DNA of 15,183 nt, taken from assembly GCA_021816545.1 (NCBI GenBank), contig JAKAXP010000025.1:1-15183 (forward strand), in the 5' to 3' direction. The notes beneath the pieces are model-generated. The model was not told the origin of the DNA. It worked only from the letters and a program-made list of their open reading frames with translations, and ran no database searches. A program made the translations under genes and the position numbers. The stretch comes from Bacteroidota bacterium (GTDB lineage Bacteria; Bacteroidota; Bacteroidia; Bacteroidales; VadinHA17). Positions 1-6,749 of this stretch are shown here, piece by piece; position 1 is the first letter of the stretch; the number at the start of each line of letters is the position of its first letter.

Positions 1-1907
1 TATTCTTCAACGGTGACGGGTCCGCATGCGCGATAGGGCTGGTCATCATCCTTGCGCCTTCCGAAACCGCGACGAATGTTGAACACCCTCTGGAAGTTGT
101 AAACCCTCTCGGAATCTTCAATGAGCCTGTGCTTGTCGAACTCCCTTCCGGTGACAGACTTGTAGATGGTGACATAATTGTCTACATGCTCCGGCACCTT
201 TGCAGGCTCGTCGGTCTGGGCGTTTGTCTCCGGCTCCACGTCGTTCCACGGCAGCTTGCACAGGCCCACCAGGCCGAACCATGTGCGGAACATCGGGAAG
301 TAATGAAGAGCTTCAGCCTTATTCTCGAATGTCGGGATCTGGTTGTTGACCATATCCATGAAGATGAGCCATGCCTCGTCATGCTGCGGGCCCTTGTTTG
401 TGAGGGCGTATCCGCCTTGCTGGGCGAGTGACTCCTTCGACATGTACTGTGAGTATTCGAGGCCTTTGTTTTCCATGCCGATATCGTTCATGAACTGCAG
501 GTCGCCCCAGCCCTTTTCAGCAAAGATCTTTTTCATCCGGCGTATGCCCTGTCCGGCTATCAGGCCGAAGCCTTCGCCCCGAGACACCTGGTGCAGAAGC
601 TCCAATGCAGGTGGTATGTTTCCGAAAGTAAGCTCCAGGCCGCCGGTGCGTTCCTTGTTGAGAATGCCGTTTTCATAGCACTCCTGGATGAACGCCAGGC
701 TGGTTCCCCATGTGATTGTGCAGATACCGTACGTGTCGCAGTAGAAGTTGGTTTCGATTATATAGCGCGGGTCAAAGAATCCGCCGTTGGAACCGAGGCC
801 GGCAGCCGTTTCGTACTCCGGGCCGTCCACGATAACCTTATGACCGGCGTAGGGTCCTGTGGTCAGCTCGTAGTCATCAATTGCCTTGGCACATGCCATG
901 TTGCAGCCTATCCAGCAGCCGTCAGGGATGTTCTGGGTAAAAAAGGATTTCCATACGGTGGAATCAATCCTGGGTGCGTCTTTGTGTGATCCGAACTTGT
1001 AATTATGAGTAGGCAGAAGATCATGGTCATCCATTATCTCCATCAGGTGAGCAGTACCTATCTGACGCATTTTACACTGTTTGTCGTCAAGCTCGCGCAT
1101 CTCGCGGTTGAAGCGGCGTCCGCGCTCTTGGATGGCTTCGAGGTCAACCACGTTGTTGAGGTTACCCTTTACGCCGGGAATCTTGCAGACGACTGCCTTG
1201 ATCTTCTTGTTGCGGAAGACGGTGCCGATGCCGCCGCGACCGGCCTGCTTCAGCCTTATCTTCTTGCGCTTGTTGTCGTAAAAAGTGAAGTTGAGCATGC
1301 CGATCAGCGAATGGTCTGCGGCAGAGCCGGTGGAGACAATACCAATGTTTTTCCTGTCTGATTCATTTTCAGCAAACATGTCTGTGAGCTGTTCAGCCAG
1401 GACATGGCTGTCCAGTGCCTCGGCCGGGGCCTCGAAGATCTCAACGAAGTGGTCAACGCCGTTAATGAAGACGATGACGTCACTGGCTGCCTTGCCCTGC
1501 AGCTCCAGCGCATCAAAGCCCGAAAACTTCAGGAAGGGGCCAAAGAAGCCGCCCACGTTGCTGTCCATCACAGAGTCAGTCTGCGGTGAGATTGTAACCA
1601 CCAGTGACTTGCCGGTTCCGGAATATTGGGTTATGCCGCCGATGGGGCCGGAGGAGATCACTATCTCGTTCTCGGGGTCATCCCATTTGGTATCAGGTTT
1701 GGTGGCATTCCATAGATAGCGGAGGCCATAGCCTTTTCCGCCGATGAATTTTTCCTTCATCTCGGTAGGCACATCCTTCTCCATTATCTCGGCAGTGCCG
1801 ACGTTGATATAGAGTGTTTTGTCGGTATAGCCCCTGTCAAGAGGTGTCCATTTGTAGTTCCACCTGTTGAGCAGCCTGTGTTTCGCCTTGAGTTCGCTGA
1901 TGTCCAT
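1..1907 (-). CDS. aor: Aldehyde:ferredoxin oxidoreductase, C-terminus cut by window edge
   Basis: The minus frame is open from the ATG at 1907 to base 1 (635 codons) and reads as a tungsten/molybdenum-pterin aldehyde:ferredoxin oxidoreductase. Family enzymes oxidise aldehydes to acids in the cytoplasm and pass electrons to ferredoxin. What I see: a glycine-rich N-terminal block (FIGGKGYGLRYLW, about residues 53-65), the SSGPIGG segment near 78-84, a cysteine cluster C331-W-I-G-C335-N-M-A-C339, and a distant fourth cysteine in GLCKLPWND (C550). Both cysteine regions sit where the family binds its [4Fe-4S] cluster, but the first gap is three residues, not the usual two. The family is about 600-700 residues long, so only a short C-terminal piece is missing. 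A Bacteroidota-type promoter lies just upstream. The divergent neighbour encodes a ThiS/MoaD-like carrier that could serve pterin-cofactor sulfuration. The aldehyde substrate cannot be told from sequence. Confidence 0.9.
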   Translation of the reverse strand, partial: MDISELKAKHRLLNRWNYKWTPLDRGYTDKTLYINVGTAEIMEKDVPTEMKEKFIGGKGYGLRYLWNATKPDTKWDDPENEIVISSGPIGGITQYSGTGKSLVVTISPQTDSVMDSNVGGFFGPFLKFSGFDALELQGKAASDVIVFINGVDHFVEIFEAPAEALDSHVLAEQLTDMFAENESDRKNIGIVSTGSAADHSLIGMLNFTFYDNKRKKIRLKQAGRGGIGTVFRNKKIKAVVCKIPGVKGNLNNVVDLEAIQERGRRFNREMRELDDKQCKMRQIGTAHLMEIMDDHDLLPTHNYKFGSHKDAPRIDSTVWKSFFTQNIPDGCWIGCNMACAKAIDDYELTTGPYAGHKVIVDGPEYETAAGLGSNGGFFDPRYIIETNFYCDTYGICTITWGTSLAFIQECYENGILNKERTGGLELTFGNIPPALELLHQVSRGEGFGLIAGQGIRRMKKIFAEKGWGDLQFMNDIGMENKGLEYSQYMSKESLAQQGGYALTNKGPQHDEAWLIFMDMVNNQIPTFENKAEALHYFPMFRTWFGLVGLCKLPWNDVEPETNAQTDEPAKVPEHVDNYVTIYKSVTGREFDKHRLIEDSERVYNFQRVFNIRRGFGRRKDDDQPYRACGPVTVEE

Positions 1908-1940
1908 ATTCGGTTCCTGAATAATTATCGGTTTAAAATA

Positions 1941-1971
1941 CAAATATCGTTAATAAAGATCCGCAATCAAA
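1941..1971 (-). promoter_or_regulatory. Probable promoter of the aldehyde:ferredoxin oxidoreductase gene
   Basis: On the minus strand TTTG (1971-1968) is followed after 19 nt by GATATTTG (1948-1941). This is one base off the Bacteroidota -7 consensus TAnnTTTG with its -33 TTTG. The expected transcription start near 1935 leaves a leader of roughly 28 nt before the ATG at 1907. Confidence 0.5.
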
Positions 1972-2105
1972 TGATAATAATCAATATGCAAATGATTGCC
2001 AAACGAGAAAAAATGAGGATTTGCGGGGCGCTACCCTGCAATGCTTTCTGTCTCCTGCACCCTTCCGGCCTCCGGGGCACAACAGTCATTCATTATCAAC
2101 ACTAC

Positions 2106-2133
2106 TGCCTAATGGCTCCTGCCTATTGCCTAT
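2106..2133. repeat. Four-unit heptanucleotide array upstream of the ThiS-like gene
   Basis: Four consecutive 7-mers, TGCCTAA, TGGCTCC, TGCCTAT, TGCCTAT, stand immediately upstream of the -33 element of the ThiS-like gene. The unit resembles the TGCCGAC heptamer found in the palindromic element at 11067-11151. The rest of the 267-bp divergent intergenic region (1908-2174) is AT-rich near the oxidoreductase and otherwise shows no gene. Confidence 0.5.
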
Positions 2134-2138
2134 TTTAA

Positions 2139-2169
2139 TTTGCCATTCCCGATCAGCATGATAACTTTG
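2139..2169 (+). promoter_or_regulatory. Strong Bacteroidota-type promoter of the ThiS-like gene
   Basis: TTTG (2139-2142), a 19-nt spacer and TAACTTTG (2162-2169) match the Bacteroidota -33/-7 consensus exactly. The -7 box ends 5 nt before the ATG at 2175, so transcription should start at or within a base or two of the start codon, implying a leaderless message. Confidence 0.65.
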
Positions 2170-2174
2170 CAGGC

Positions 2175-2378
2175 ATGGAGATCACACTCAACAATGAACC
2201 GATGACAATTGACGGTGACAGCATCACCGTTGAGAAACTGCTTGAGATGAAGAGATATACATTCAAACTCAGGATAGTTAAGGTCAACGGGCGAATCATT
2301 GACCGTGACAGCTACGGAGAGGAGATGATCCGTGACGGTGACACCGTGCAGGTAATTTATCTGATGAGCGGAGGATGA
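2175..2378 (+). CDS. thiS: ThiS/MoaD-family sulfur carrier protein
   Basis: This is a 67-residue ubiquitin-like sulfur carrier. Family members end in Gly-Gly, are adenylated by a ThiF/MoeB-type enzyme and carry the sulfur used for the thiazole of thiamin (ThiS) or for molybdopterin (MoaD). Visible here are the first beta strand (MEITLNNEP), the segment VNGRIIDRDSYG and the end VIYLMSGG with the diagnostic terminal GG. Length and spacing fit ThiS (about 66 residues) better than MoaD (about 80). The ATG at 2175 is needed to keep the first strand and lies 5 nt after a -7 box. The stop overlaps the next start (ATGA), so the pair is probably translationally coupled. No other thiamin gene is visible, while a pterin-dependent oxidoreductase lies divergently, so a role in tungsto- or molybdopterin synthesis is an alternative. 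Confidence 0.82.
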   Translation: MEITLNNEPMTIDGDSITVEKLLEMKRYTFKLRIVKVNGRIIDRDSYGEEMIRDGDTVQVIYLMSGG

Positions 2379-2827
2379 CGGAACAGGAGAAAGAGAGGCC
2401 CGGCAGCAACGGGAAAGGCGACTTCTGGCAGCGGTTCACCCTTGCCGCCCTGCTTGAAAGGATGCCGCCATGGATGAAGAACAAGTATATCCTTACAATA
2501 CTTGTATTCCTCGTATGGATCTTCCTGCTTGATCCCAACAATCTCATTTCGCGGGTACGCGAGATAAGAACCCTCCACAGGCTGGAGAAGGAAAAGGAGT
2601 ACTACATGGCCCGCATTGAGGAGGACCGCCGCAAGCTCAATGAGCTGAGGACAAGCAACGAAAACCTTGAGAAGTATGCCCGTGAACAGTACAGGATGAA
2701 GCGGCCTGACGAGGATCTGTTCATCATTGTCACCCCTGAGCAGGAACGCAAGATAAGGCGGGAAAGAAAAGTGTCAAAAACACCGAAGCCCGCGGTGAAG
2801 CGGGCTTCGAAGAAGTCTCAGAAATAA
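2375..2827 (+). CDS. Septum formation initiator family protein (FtsB/DivIC-like)
   Basis: A 150-residue single-pass membrane protein of the FtsB/DivIC family, which in bacteria links early and late divisome proteins through a periplasmic coiled coil. The order is a charged cytoplasmic N-terminus (1-36), a transmembrane helix (about 38-54, ILTILVFLVWIFLL), a coiled coil rich in E, K and R (about 60-100), the family segment KYAREQYRMKRPDEDLFII (about 100-118) and a basic Lys/Arg tail. The start at 2375 overlaps the ThiS-like stop by 4 nt. An internal ATG at 2462 would give a protein nearer the usual Bacteroidota length (about 120 residues), so the first 29 residues are less certain. The 3' end also contains the probable terminator of the convergent OmpH gene. 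Pairing with a sulfur carrier is not functionally obvious. Confidence 0.82.
   Translation: MTEQEKERPGSNGKGDFWQRFTLAALLERMPPWMKNKYILTILVFLVWIFLLDPNNLISRVREIRTLHRLEKEKEYYMARIEEDRRKLNELRTSNENLEKYAREQYRMKRPDEDLFIIVTPEQERKIRRERKVSKTPKPAVKRASKKSQK
2776..2809 (-). terminator. Rho-independent terminator of the OmpH-like gene, inside the FtsB/DivIC-like coding tail
   Basis: A perfect 10-bp stem (2784-2793 with 2800-2809, CGAAGCCCGC and its complement) encloses a 6-nt loop. Read on the minus strand it is followed after GTG by TTTTT (2780-2776). It starts 22 nt beyond the OmpH-like stop codon. On the plus strand there is no T-run directly after the stem, so it should act only on the minus transcript. 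Confidence 0.7.
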
Positions 2828-2830
2828 CTT

Positions 2831-3436
2831 TTATTTCTTTGCCTTTTCGGCATTGTATTTTGCATTCAGTCCGGCAACAACATCAACCGTAATATCCAGG
2901 GTGGTGTCGCTGTAAAGGACCGGGCCGGGAAACTGTTTTGCAAGGATAAATGAGTATCCGCGTTCAGCGTTGAACTCCGAGAGATACTGGTTGATATACT
3001 CCAGCACCTGCCTCTGTGCAACAAGTGATTCCTCGTTAAGGTTGTATGCCATTTCGTCACGCCTTGCAAGCAGTGTCTGCTGCTGCTGCTGCAGTGTCTG
3101 TTCCATCTCGGCTGCGGTGGCCCTGGTGACAAGCCCCTTCTGCACCTTGTTCTGGAAGTCCCTTACATCACGGTCAAATGCCTGCGACTTTGATGCAAGT
3201 TCAGCCTCGGAATTCTTGGTTTTGGTCTCAAGTTCGGTAGCCTTATCCTTAGCCATATCAAAACGTGCGATAACGGTATCAAGCTCAACGTATGCTATCC
3301 CGCCGTGATTCTTGCTTACTGCGGACTCACCGGTGCCGGCCGGCTTGTTCTTGCCGCATCCGGTTGCCAGAAGCGCTCCTGCGGCAATTATTACTGCTAT
3401 TATCAGTGTGTTCCCTGCAACAGATCTCTTATTCAT
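2831..3436 (-). CDS. ompH: OmpH/Skp-family periplasmic chaperone, predicted lipoprotein
   Basis: This 201-residue protein belongs to the OmpH/Skp family, which holds unfolded outer-membrane proteins in the periplasm with a coiled-coil tentacle. Residues 1-26 form a signal sequence ending LLATGC, with C27 a plausible lipidation site. The OmpH opening IAYVELDTV (47-55), a long helical coiled-coil region (about 60-150, with a five-glutamine run from a CAG tract at 3077-3091) and the closing strands YSFILAK (161-167), VLYSD (173-177) and LDIT (180-183) follow. The ATG at 3436 is chosen because it gives the clean signal peptide and a consensus -7 box sits at 3473-3480; an upstream TTG at 3475 would lie inside that box. 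Skp of E. coli is soluble, so a lipidated form would be tethered. The gene lies downstream of porP and ends in a terminator embedded in the convergent gene. Confidence 0.87.
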   Translation of the reverse strand: MNKRSVAGNTLIIAVIIAAGALLATGCGKNKPAGTGESAVSKNHGGIAYVELDTVIARFDMAKDKATELETKTKNSEAELASKSQAFDRDVRDFQNKVQKGLVTRATAAEMEQTLQQQQQTLLARRDEMAYNLNEESLVAQRQVLEYINQYLSEFNAERGYSFILAKQFPGPVLYSDTTLDITVDVVAGLNAKYNAEKAKK

Positions 3437-3472
3437 CTCAGAAATTAGGTTATGGTTCAACAAATTGTTGCA

Positions 3473-3480
3473 CAAACATA
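3473..3480 (-). promoter_or_regulatory. Probable -7 promoter element of the OmpH-like gene
   Basis: The minus strand reads TATGTTTG, an exact TAnnTTTG match. The predicted start near 3467 gives a leader of about 30 nt before the ATG at 3436. Upstream is T-rich but has no clear TTTG at the right distance. It suggests the gene can be transcribed separately from porP. Confidence 0.5.
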
Positions 3481-3526
3481 CATAAATTTTAAATACGAAA
3501 AAGCGGTATGGATAGTGTTGACGGAA

Positions 3527-4528
3527 TCAGAACTCGGGGCAGGGAATTGCATGAATCCTTCCGCCTCTTTTGACCTGCGATGAGTTGAATGAGTAGATCA
3601 GTGATATCTCATATGCACCGCCGGATGATGTTATCAGGTTTGATACGGTAAAATCGTAGCTTAACCCGATATTCAGCTGGTCAGTCTTGATACCGATCAT
3701 CCCTATTATTGCATCACCGGCCTGTGCCGAGACATCATTCGAGGTGGCAAAAGGAATGCCCCTGTACCAGACACCAAACACCAGGGGGTTTTTGTAATAA
3801 TAGACACCCACGTCCGACTGAACGAAGTCGGCCTGGAACATCACGTTTGCAGCAACCGAAAGAGCTTCCTCAAGTTTCTTTTTCAGCCTTCCGCGGCTGA
3901 TGATCTGGAATCCGCCAAAGAGATCAACCTTGATAGGTACCGAGGTATCATCACCCCAGAAAGATGTCTTTGGTCTGAGCAGGTGGTCAACATTGAATCC
4001 TCCCCAGATCTTTTGGTTATATGCAAGTCCTGATACTGCAAAGTCAATGTCAGCCACATTGTCAAACGGAGGAGGTGTGATCGGGGGCAGTGTGCCGCCT
4101 GTTGTGATCTGGCTGTTCCAGACGAGTTTTGTAAGGTCAAGGCCCAGGTAAGTGAACTTGAAGTTAACTCCCGGCCTGAGATGCCATTCATCATTCAGCT
4201 GGATATCATATGAATACAGCAGTCCCAGGTTGGTGGTGCTCAGGTCCCCTGATCCTGCCACGTCATAAGTTGCAAGGATCCCGATGCCGGAATTGAAATT
4301 CGGCACAGCCTTGTCAAATGAAACACTGTATGTATGAAAAACGCCCGGGATTGAGGGCCACTGGTTACGCCAGTTGAGTGCCAGGCGGTAGTCTTCGGTG
4401 GCTCCCGCAAACGACGGAGCCAGGTAAAGCTGGTTGGCATAGAACTGTGAGAACTGTGGGTCCTGACTATTCGCAAACAGCGAGACTGTGAGAAGCAGAC
4501 CTGTCAGATATTTAGCTCTTAATGGCAA
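3527..4528 (-). CDS. porP: PorP/SprF-family type IX secretion outer-membrane protein
   Basis: A 333-residue beta-barrel of the PorP/SprF family. Members sit in the outer membrane and help secrete or anchor type IX substrates carrying a type B C-terminal domain; SprF for SprB is the known example. Seen here: a signal peptide (1-21, ending FANSQ), the family opening QDPQFSQFYANQLYLAPSFAGA (22-43), the NWRNQWPSIPG segment (52-62), alternating amphipathic strands to the end and a terminal CPEF. The only start that yields the signal peptide is TTG at 4528; upstream, an in-frame TAA follows after seven codons with no ATG or GTG. A TACTTTG near 4557-4551 could be part of a -7 box. The gene lies 133 bp after the C-terminal-domain protein on the same strand and is its likely partner. 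Many Bacteroidota carry several such paralogs, so this need not be the core PorP. Confidence 0.88.
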   Translation of the reverse strand: MPLRAKYLTGLLLTVSLFANSQDPQFSQFYANQLYLAPSFAGATEDYRLALNWRNQWPSIPGVFHTYSVSFDKAVPNFNSGIGILATYDVAGSGDLSTTNLGLLYSYDIQLNDEWHLRPGVNFKFTYLGLDLTKLVWNSQITTGGTLPPITPPPFDNVADIDFAVSGLAYNQKIWGGFNVDHLLRPKTSFWGDDTSVPIKVDLFGGFQIISRGRLKKKLEEALSVAANVMFQADFVQSDVGVYYYKNPLVFGVWYRGIPFATSNDVSAQAGDAIIGMIGIKTDQLNIGLSYDFTVSNLITSSGGAYEISLIYSFNSSQVKRGGRIHAIPCPEF

Positions 4529-4661
4529 ACCGGATCCGATTTTAGTTACACAAAGTAGCTAATTATACGGCCAATCTTCAGGAAGGTTACATCAGATTAT
4601 ATGAACAATCAGCCCATACAATGGACAAGATATCAACATGCCCTCCTCAAATATCTGACAA

Positions 4662-6005
4662 TTAATATTTTAATAGCGTCACATCACCTGCCATAATAAA
4701 TGTACGGCCATTCCTGTATGATCCGCGTACCTTCCAAACGTAGACTCCCGGAGCACACAGCTCGCCCCTGTAATAACCGTCCCAGCCAAGCTCAGTATCA
4801 CTGCTCTCAAAAACCAGCAGTCCGGCCTTGCTGTATATCTTTAGATTGTACTCAGCGATGCCCGAAGCAACGGGGTGGAATACAGTGCTCTCCTCATCAG
4901 TGCGGGCATTGTAGTATCCGCCTGTAGGACCCCCGGTGCCCGGAACAAAGGCGTTGGGGAACCTGATGTACATCCCCCCGTCGGTAAAGAGGTCCTTGAC
5001 AGTCAGCGAGTCAGCACATCCTTCGGCGGACCACGCTACAAGCGTTACATCATAGTTGCCCATGTGTTCATACCTGTATGACGGGTCCGAAAGTGTCGAG
5101 AATACTCCGTCGCCAAAGTCCCAGAGGTATTCCACGGCTCCTTCTGACATGTTCACGAACACCACCCTGTCGCCTTCATCCCACGGGTCATCCTTCCTGA
5201 CCTCGAAGGAGGCCCTTGGCCTGTTCCATACCTCTATCAAGGTACTGGCCGAGGATGACCTTCCCCTTTCGTCATTGACTGTCAGTGTCACCCTGTAGGT
5301 GCCCGGTATGTCAAATATATAATCCGGGTTCTTCAGCGATGAAGTCCCTCCATCACCGAAGCTCCAGGAGATCCTGCTATATTCTTCCGCGTTGCACGCG
5401 AAACTGACGTGCAGCGGAACACATCCCGAGGAAACCGAGGTTTCAAATGCCAGGGCTGCCAGGGAAGAAACTTCAGCGATCCCTCCGCTGCCGGAAGGGC
5501 CGGTTACATTCACCTTACTGACAGTACTGACGCTCACCGTTTCGGCAACCGGACGGCTATTTGTCAGTGCCTGTTCGCGGTCTGTGACCCTGCCGGGCGC
5601 AGATTCAGAACTTAACCCGTTGGTTGAAATACCTTCCGGAGCTTTGGTAAGCTTTGAAGTGGAGTCAGTTTCATTCAGGGTATCCCTGGCTGCCGGCAAT
5701 TCATCCTGTGGCACCTTTTCGTTAGCAGGCACTGCGGTCACTGTCTCCTGCGGGAGTCCGGGACCGTCGGTTTCAGCCGTTGTGCCAGGGTCGGGAATGA
5801 GTATGAGCACTGCCACAGTGAGTGCGGCAAGTGCAGCAGTCAGGTAATATATATTGAAGCGAAGAAGGTTGAAGCGGAAGAACTCACGGCGTCCGAGCCG
5901 GCCCATGACGAGGTCAGCCAGGTCACTACCCGGCACCAACTCATTCTCTTCCAGCTTTTTCCGGAAGAGATTCTCAAGACGGTTATCCCTTTCCTCTTCG
6001 GTCAT
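4662..6005 (-). CDS. Membrane-anchored PKD protein with gliding-motility/type IX C-terminal domain, anti-sigma-like N-terminus
   Basis: This 447-residue protein has an unusual order. Residues 1-50 are cytoplasmic and resemble the short N-terminal domain of Bacteroidota membrane proteins encoded beside ECF sigma factors (ENLFRKKLEENELVPG). One transmembrane helix follows (about 53-71), then a Ser/Thr/Pro-rich linker (72-185), two PKD domains (about 186-260 with WSFGDGG at 214-220; about 263-340 with WDFGDG at 295-300) and a CHU_C-type C-terminal domain (347-447: RFPNAFVPG, LKIYSKAGLLVFES, GWDGYYRG, PGVYVWKVRG). That last domain normally directs type IX secretion of exported proteins. Here there is no cleavable signal peptide. 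The start lies 7 bp after the sigma factor stop, with AGGAG directly before the ATG. I infer an anti-sigma or sensor protein tied to type IX secretion; a plain surface protein with an uncommon N-terminus is the alternative. Confidence 0.8.
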   Translation of the reverse strand: MTEEERDNRLENLFRKKLEENELVPGSDLADLVMGRLGRREFFRFNLLRFNIYYLTAALAALTVAVLILIPDPGTTAETDGPGLPQETVTAVPANEKVPQDELPAARDTLNETDSTSKLTKAPEGISTNGLSSESAPGRVTDREQALTNSRPVAETVSVSTVSKVNVTGPSGSGGIAEVSSLAALAFETSVSSGCVPLHVSFACNAEEYSRISWSFGDGGTSSLKNPDYIFDIPGTYRVTLTVNDERGRSSSASTLIEVWNRPRASFEVRKDDPWDEGDRVVFVNMSEGAVEYLWDFGDGVFSTLSDPSYRYEHMGNYDVTLVAWSAEGCADSLTVKDLFTDGGMYIRFPNAFVPGTGGPTGGYYNARTDEESTVFHPVASGIAEYNLKIYSKAGLLVFESSDTELGWDGYYRGELCAPGVYVWKVRGSYRNGRTFIMAGDVTLLKY

Positions 6006-6012
6006 CTCCTGT

Positions 6013-6564
6013 TCAGAAAAATTTTCCTTTCATCCTTGCAAGATTCTCGAGCTTTTTCCTCAGTATTGCCCTTGCCCTGCTGTATTGTGATTTTGAAGTA
6101 TTTACATCTATCCCAAGCATCTCTGCTATCTCATGGTGCATATAGCCCTCAATCGCGTAGAGGTTAAAGACCATCCTGTAGCCCGGTGACAGCTCGCCCA
6201 GGACCCGATACAGATCCTCGGCGTTGCAAAAGTCGTCCTCGAAACCCGCGGTTCCCGTTTCGGTGCTTACATATTCATCAATATCCACCTGGTGCCTGTG
6301 CTTCAGGTTTCGGTGCCAGTACGTTATTGCCGTGTTGACCGTCACCTTTCTCAGCCATCCCCTGAAAGAACCCGTGCCCGAATACTCGCCGATGCTGAAG
6401 AAGATCTTCATGAAGGCCTCCTGCAACATATCTTCAGCCTCAGGCCTGTCGGTGGCATATCTCATGCACACGGCCAGCAGGTATCCGGAATGCTGTTTCC
6501 AGAGGGCCTGCTGCGCCTTCCTGTTGTGCCTGATACAGCCATCAATGATATGTTGTTCACTCAT
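6013..6564 (-). CDS. ECF-type RNA polymerase sigma factor
   Basis: A 183-residue group 4 sigma factor. Region 2 spans about residues 10-78 (AEDMLQEAFMKIF at 43-55 for core binding and the -10 contact, then FRGWLRKVTVNTAITYW), and region 4 spans about 118-175 (LGELSPGYRMVFNLYAIEGYMHHEIAEMLG, then SKSQYSRARAILRKKL, the helix-turn-helix). A variable acidic linker separates them. The ATG at 6564 (MSEQHIIDGC) matches the usual start of the family; an upstream TTG/ATG pair would add nine unhelpful residues. It is the first gene of the minus-strand cluster, 7 bp before the C-terminal-domain protein, the standard place of a sigma factor ahead of its regulator. Upstream, TTATTTTG at 6639-6632 is a weak -7 candidate. 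Target genes cannot be read from the window. Confidence 0.93.
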   Translation of the reverse strand: MSEQHIIDGCIRHNRKAQQALWKQHSGYLLAVCMRYATDRPEAEDMLQEAFMKIFFSIGEYSGTGSFRGWLRKVTVNTAITYWHRNLKHRHQVDIDEYVSTETGTAGFEDDFCNAEDLYRVLGELSPGYRMVFNLYAIEGYMHHEIAEMLGIDVNTSKSQYSRARAILRKKLENLARMKGKFF

Positions 6565-6683
6565 CATCAGACGGGCACACTGAGAAGACAAGAACGGATG
6601 AGAAATGGTTGCAAGCGGTGGTATTTTTTTTCAAAATAAGGAAAAAAATGTATTAAATCATGGAATGCTTCTGATATAGGTCA

Positions 6684-6715
6684 TTGAATTGGGGCAGTGG
6701 TCGGGGTTATTTTTG
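6684..6715 (+). promoter_or_regulatory. Probable promoter of the fused flavoprotein gene
   Basis: TTG (6684-6686), a 21-nt spacer and TATTTTTG (6708-6715) fit the Bacteroidota -33/-7 form, the second element exactly. The predicted start near 6721 excludes the TTG codon at 6720 as a normal start and supports the ATG at 6750 with a leader of about 29 nt. Confidence 0.55.
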
Positions 6716-6749
6716 AAAGTTGAATCAAAATGTGAAAGAGAATAATCCG

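Noticed and set aside
591..989. A 132-codon plus-strand open frame opposite the oxidoreductase
   Set aside because: It is antisense to the conserved Fe-S region of a well-recognised gene and its translation has no recognisable features.
1878..2138. An 86-codon plus-strand open frame in the intergenic region
   Set aside because: It begins inside the oxidoreductase gene, runs through its promoter and the heptamer array, and the translation resembles no family.
3077..3091. CAG/CTG run as a possible slippage switch
   Set aside because: Only five units, in a coding position giving five glutamines within a coiled coil; too short to argue for phase variation.
6720..6749. TTG start at 6720 adding ten residues to the fused flavoprotein
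   Set aside because: It lies only 5 nt after the -7 box, about where transcription should begin; the ATG at 6750 gives a better start.
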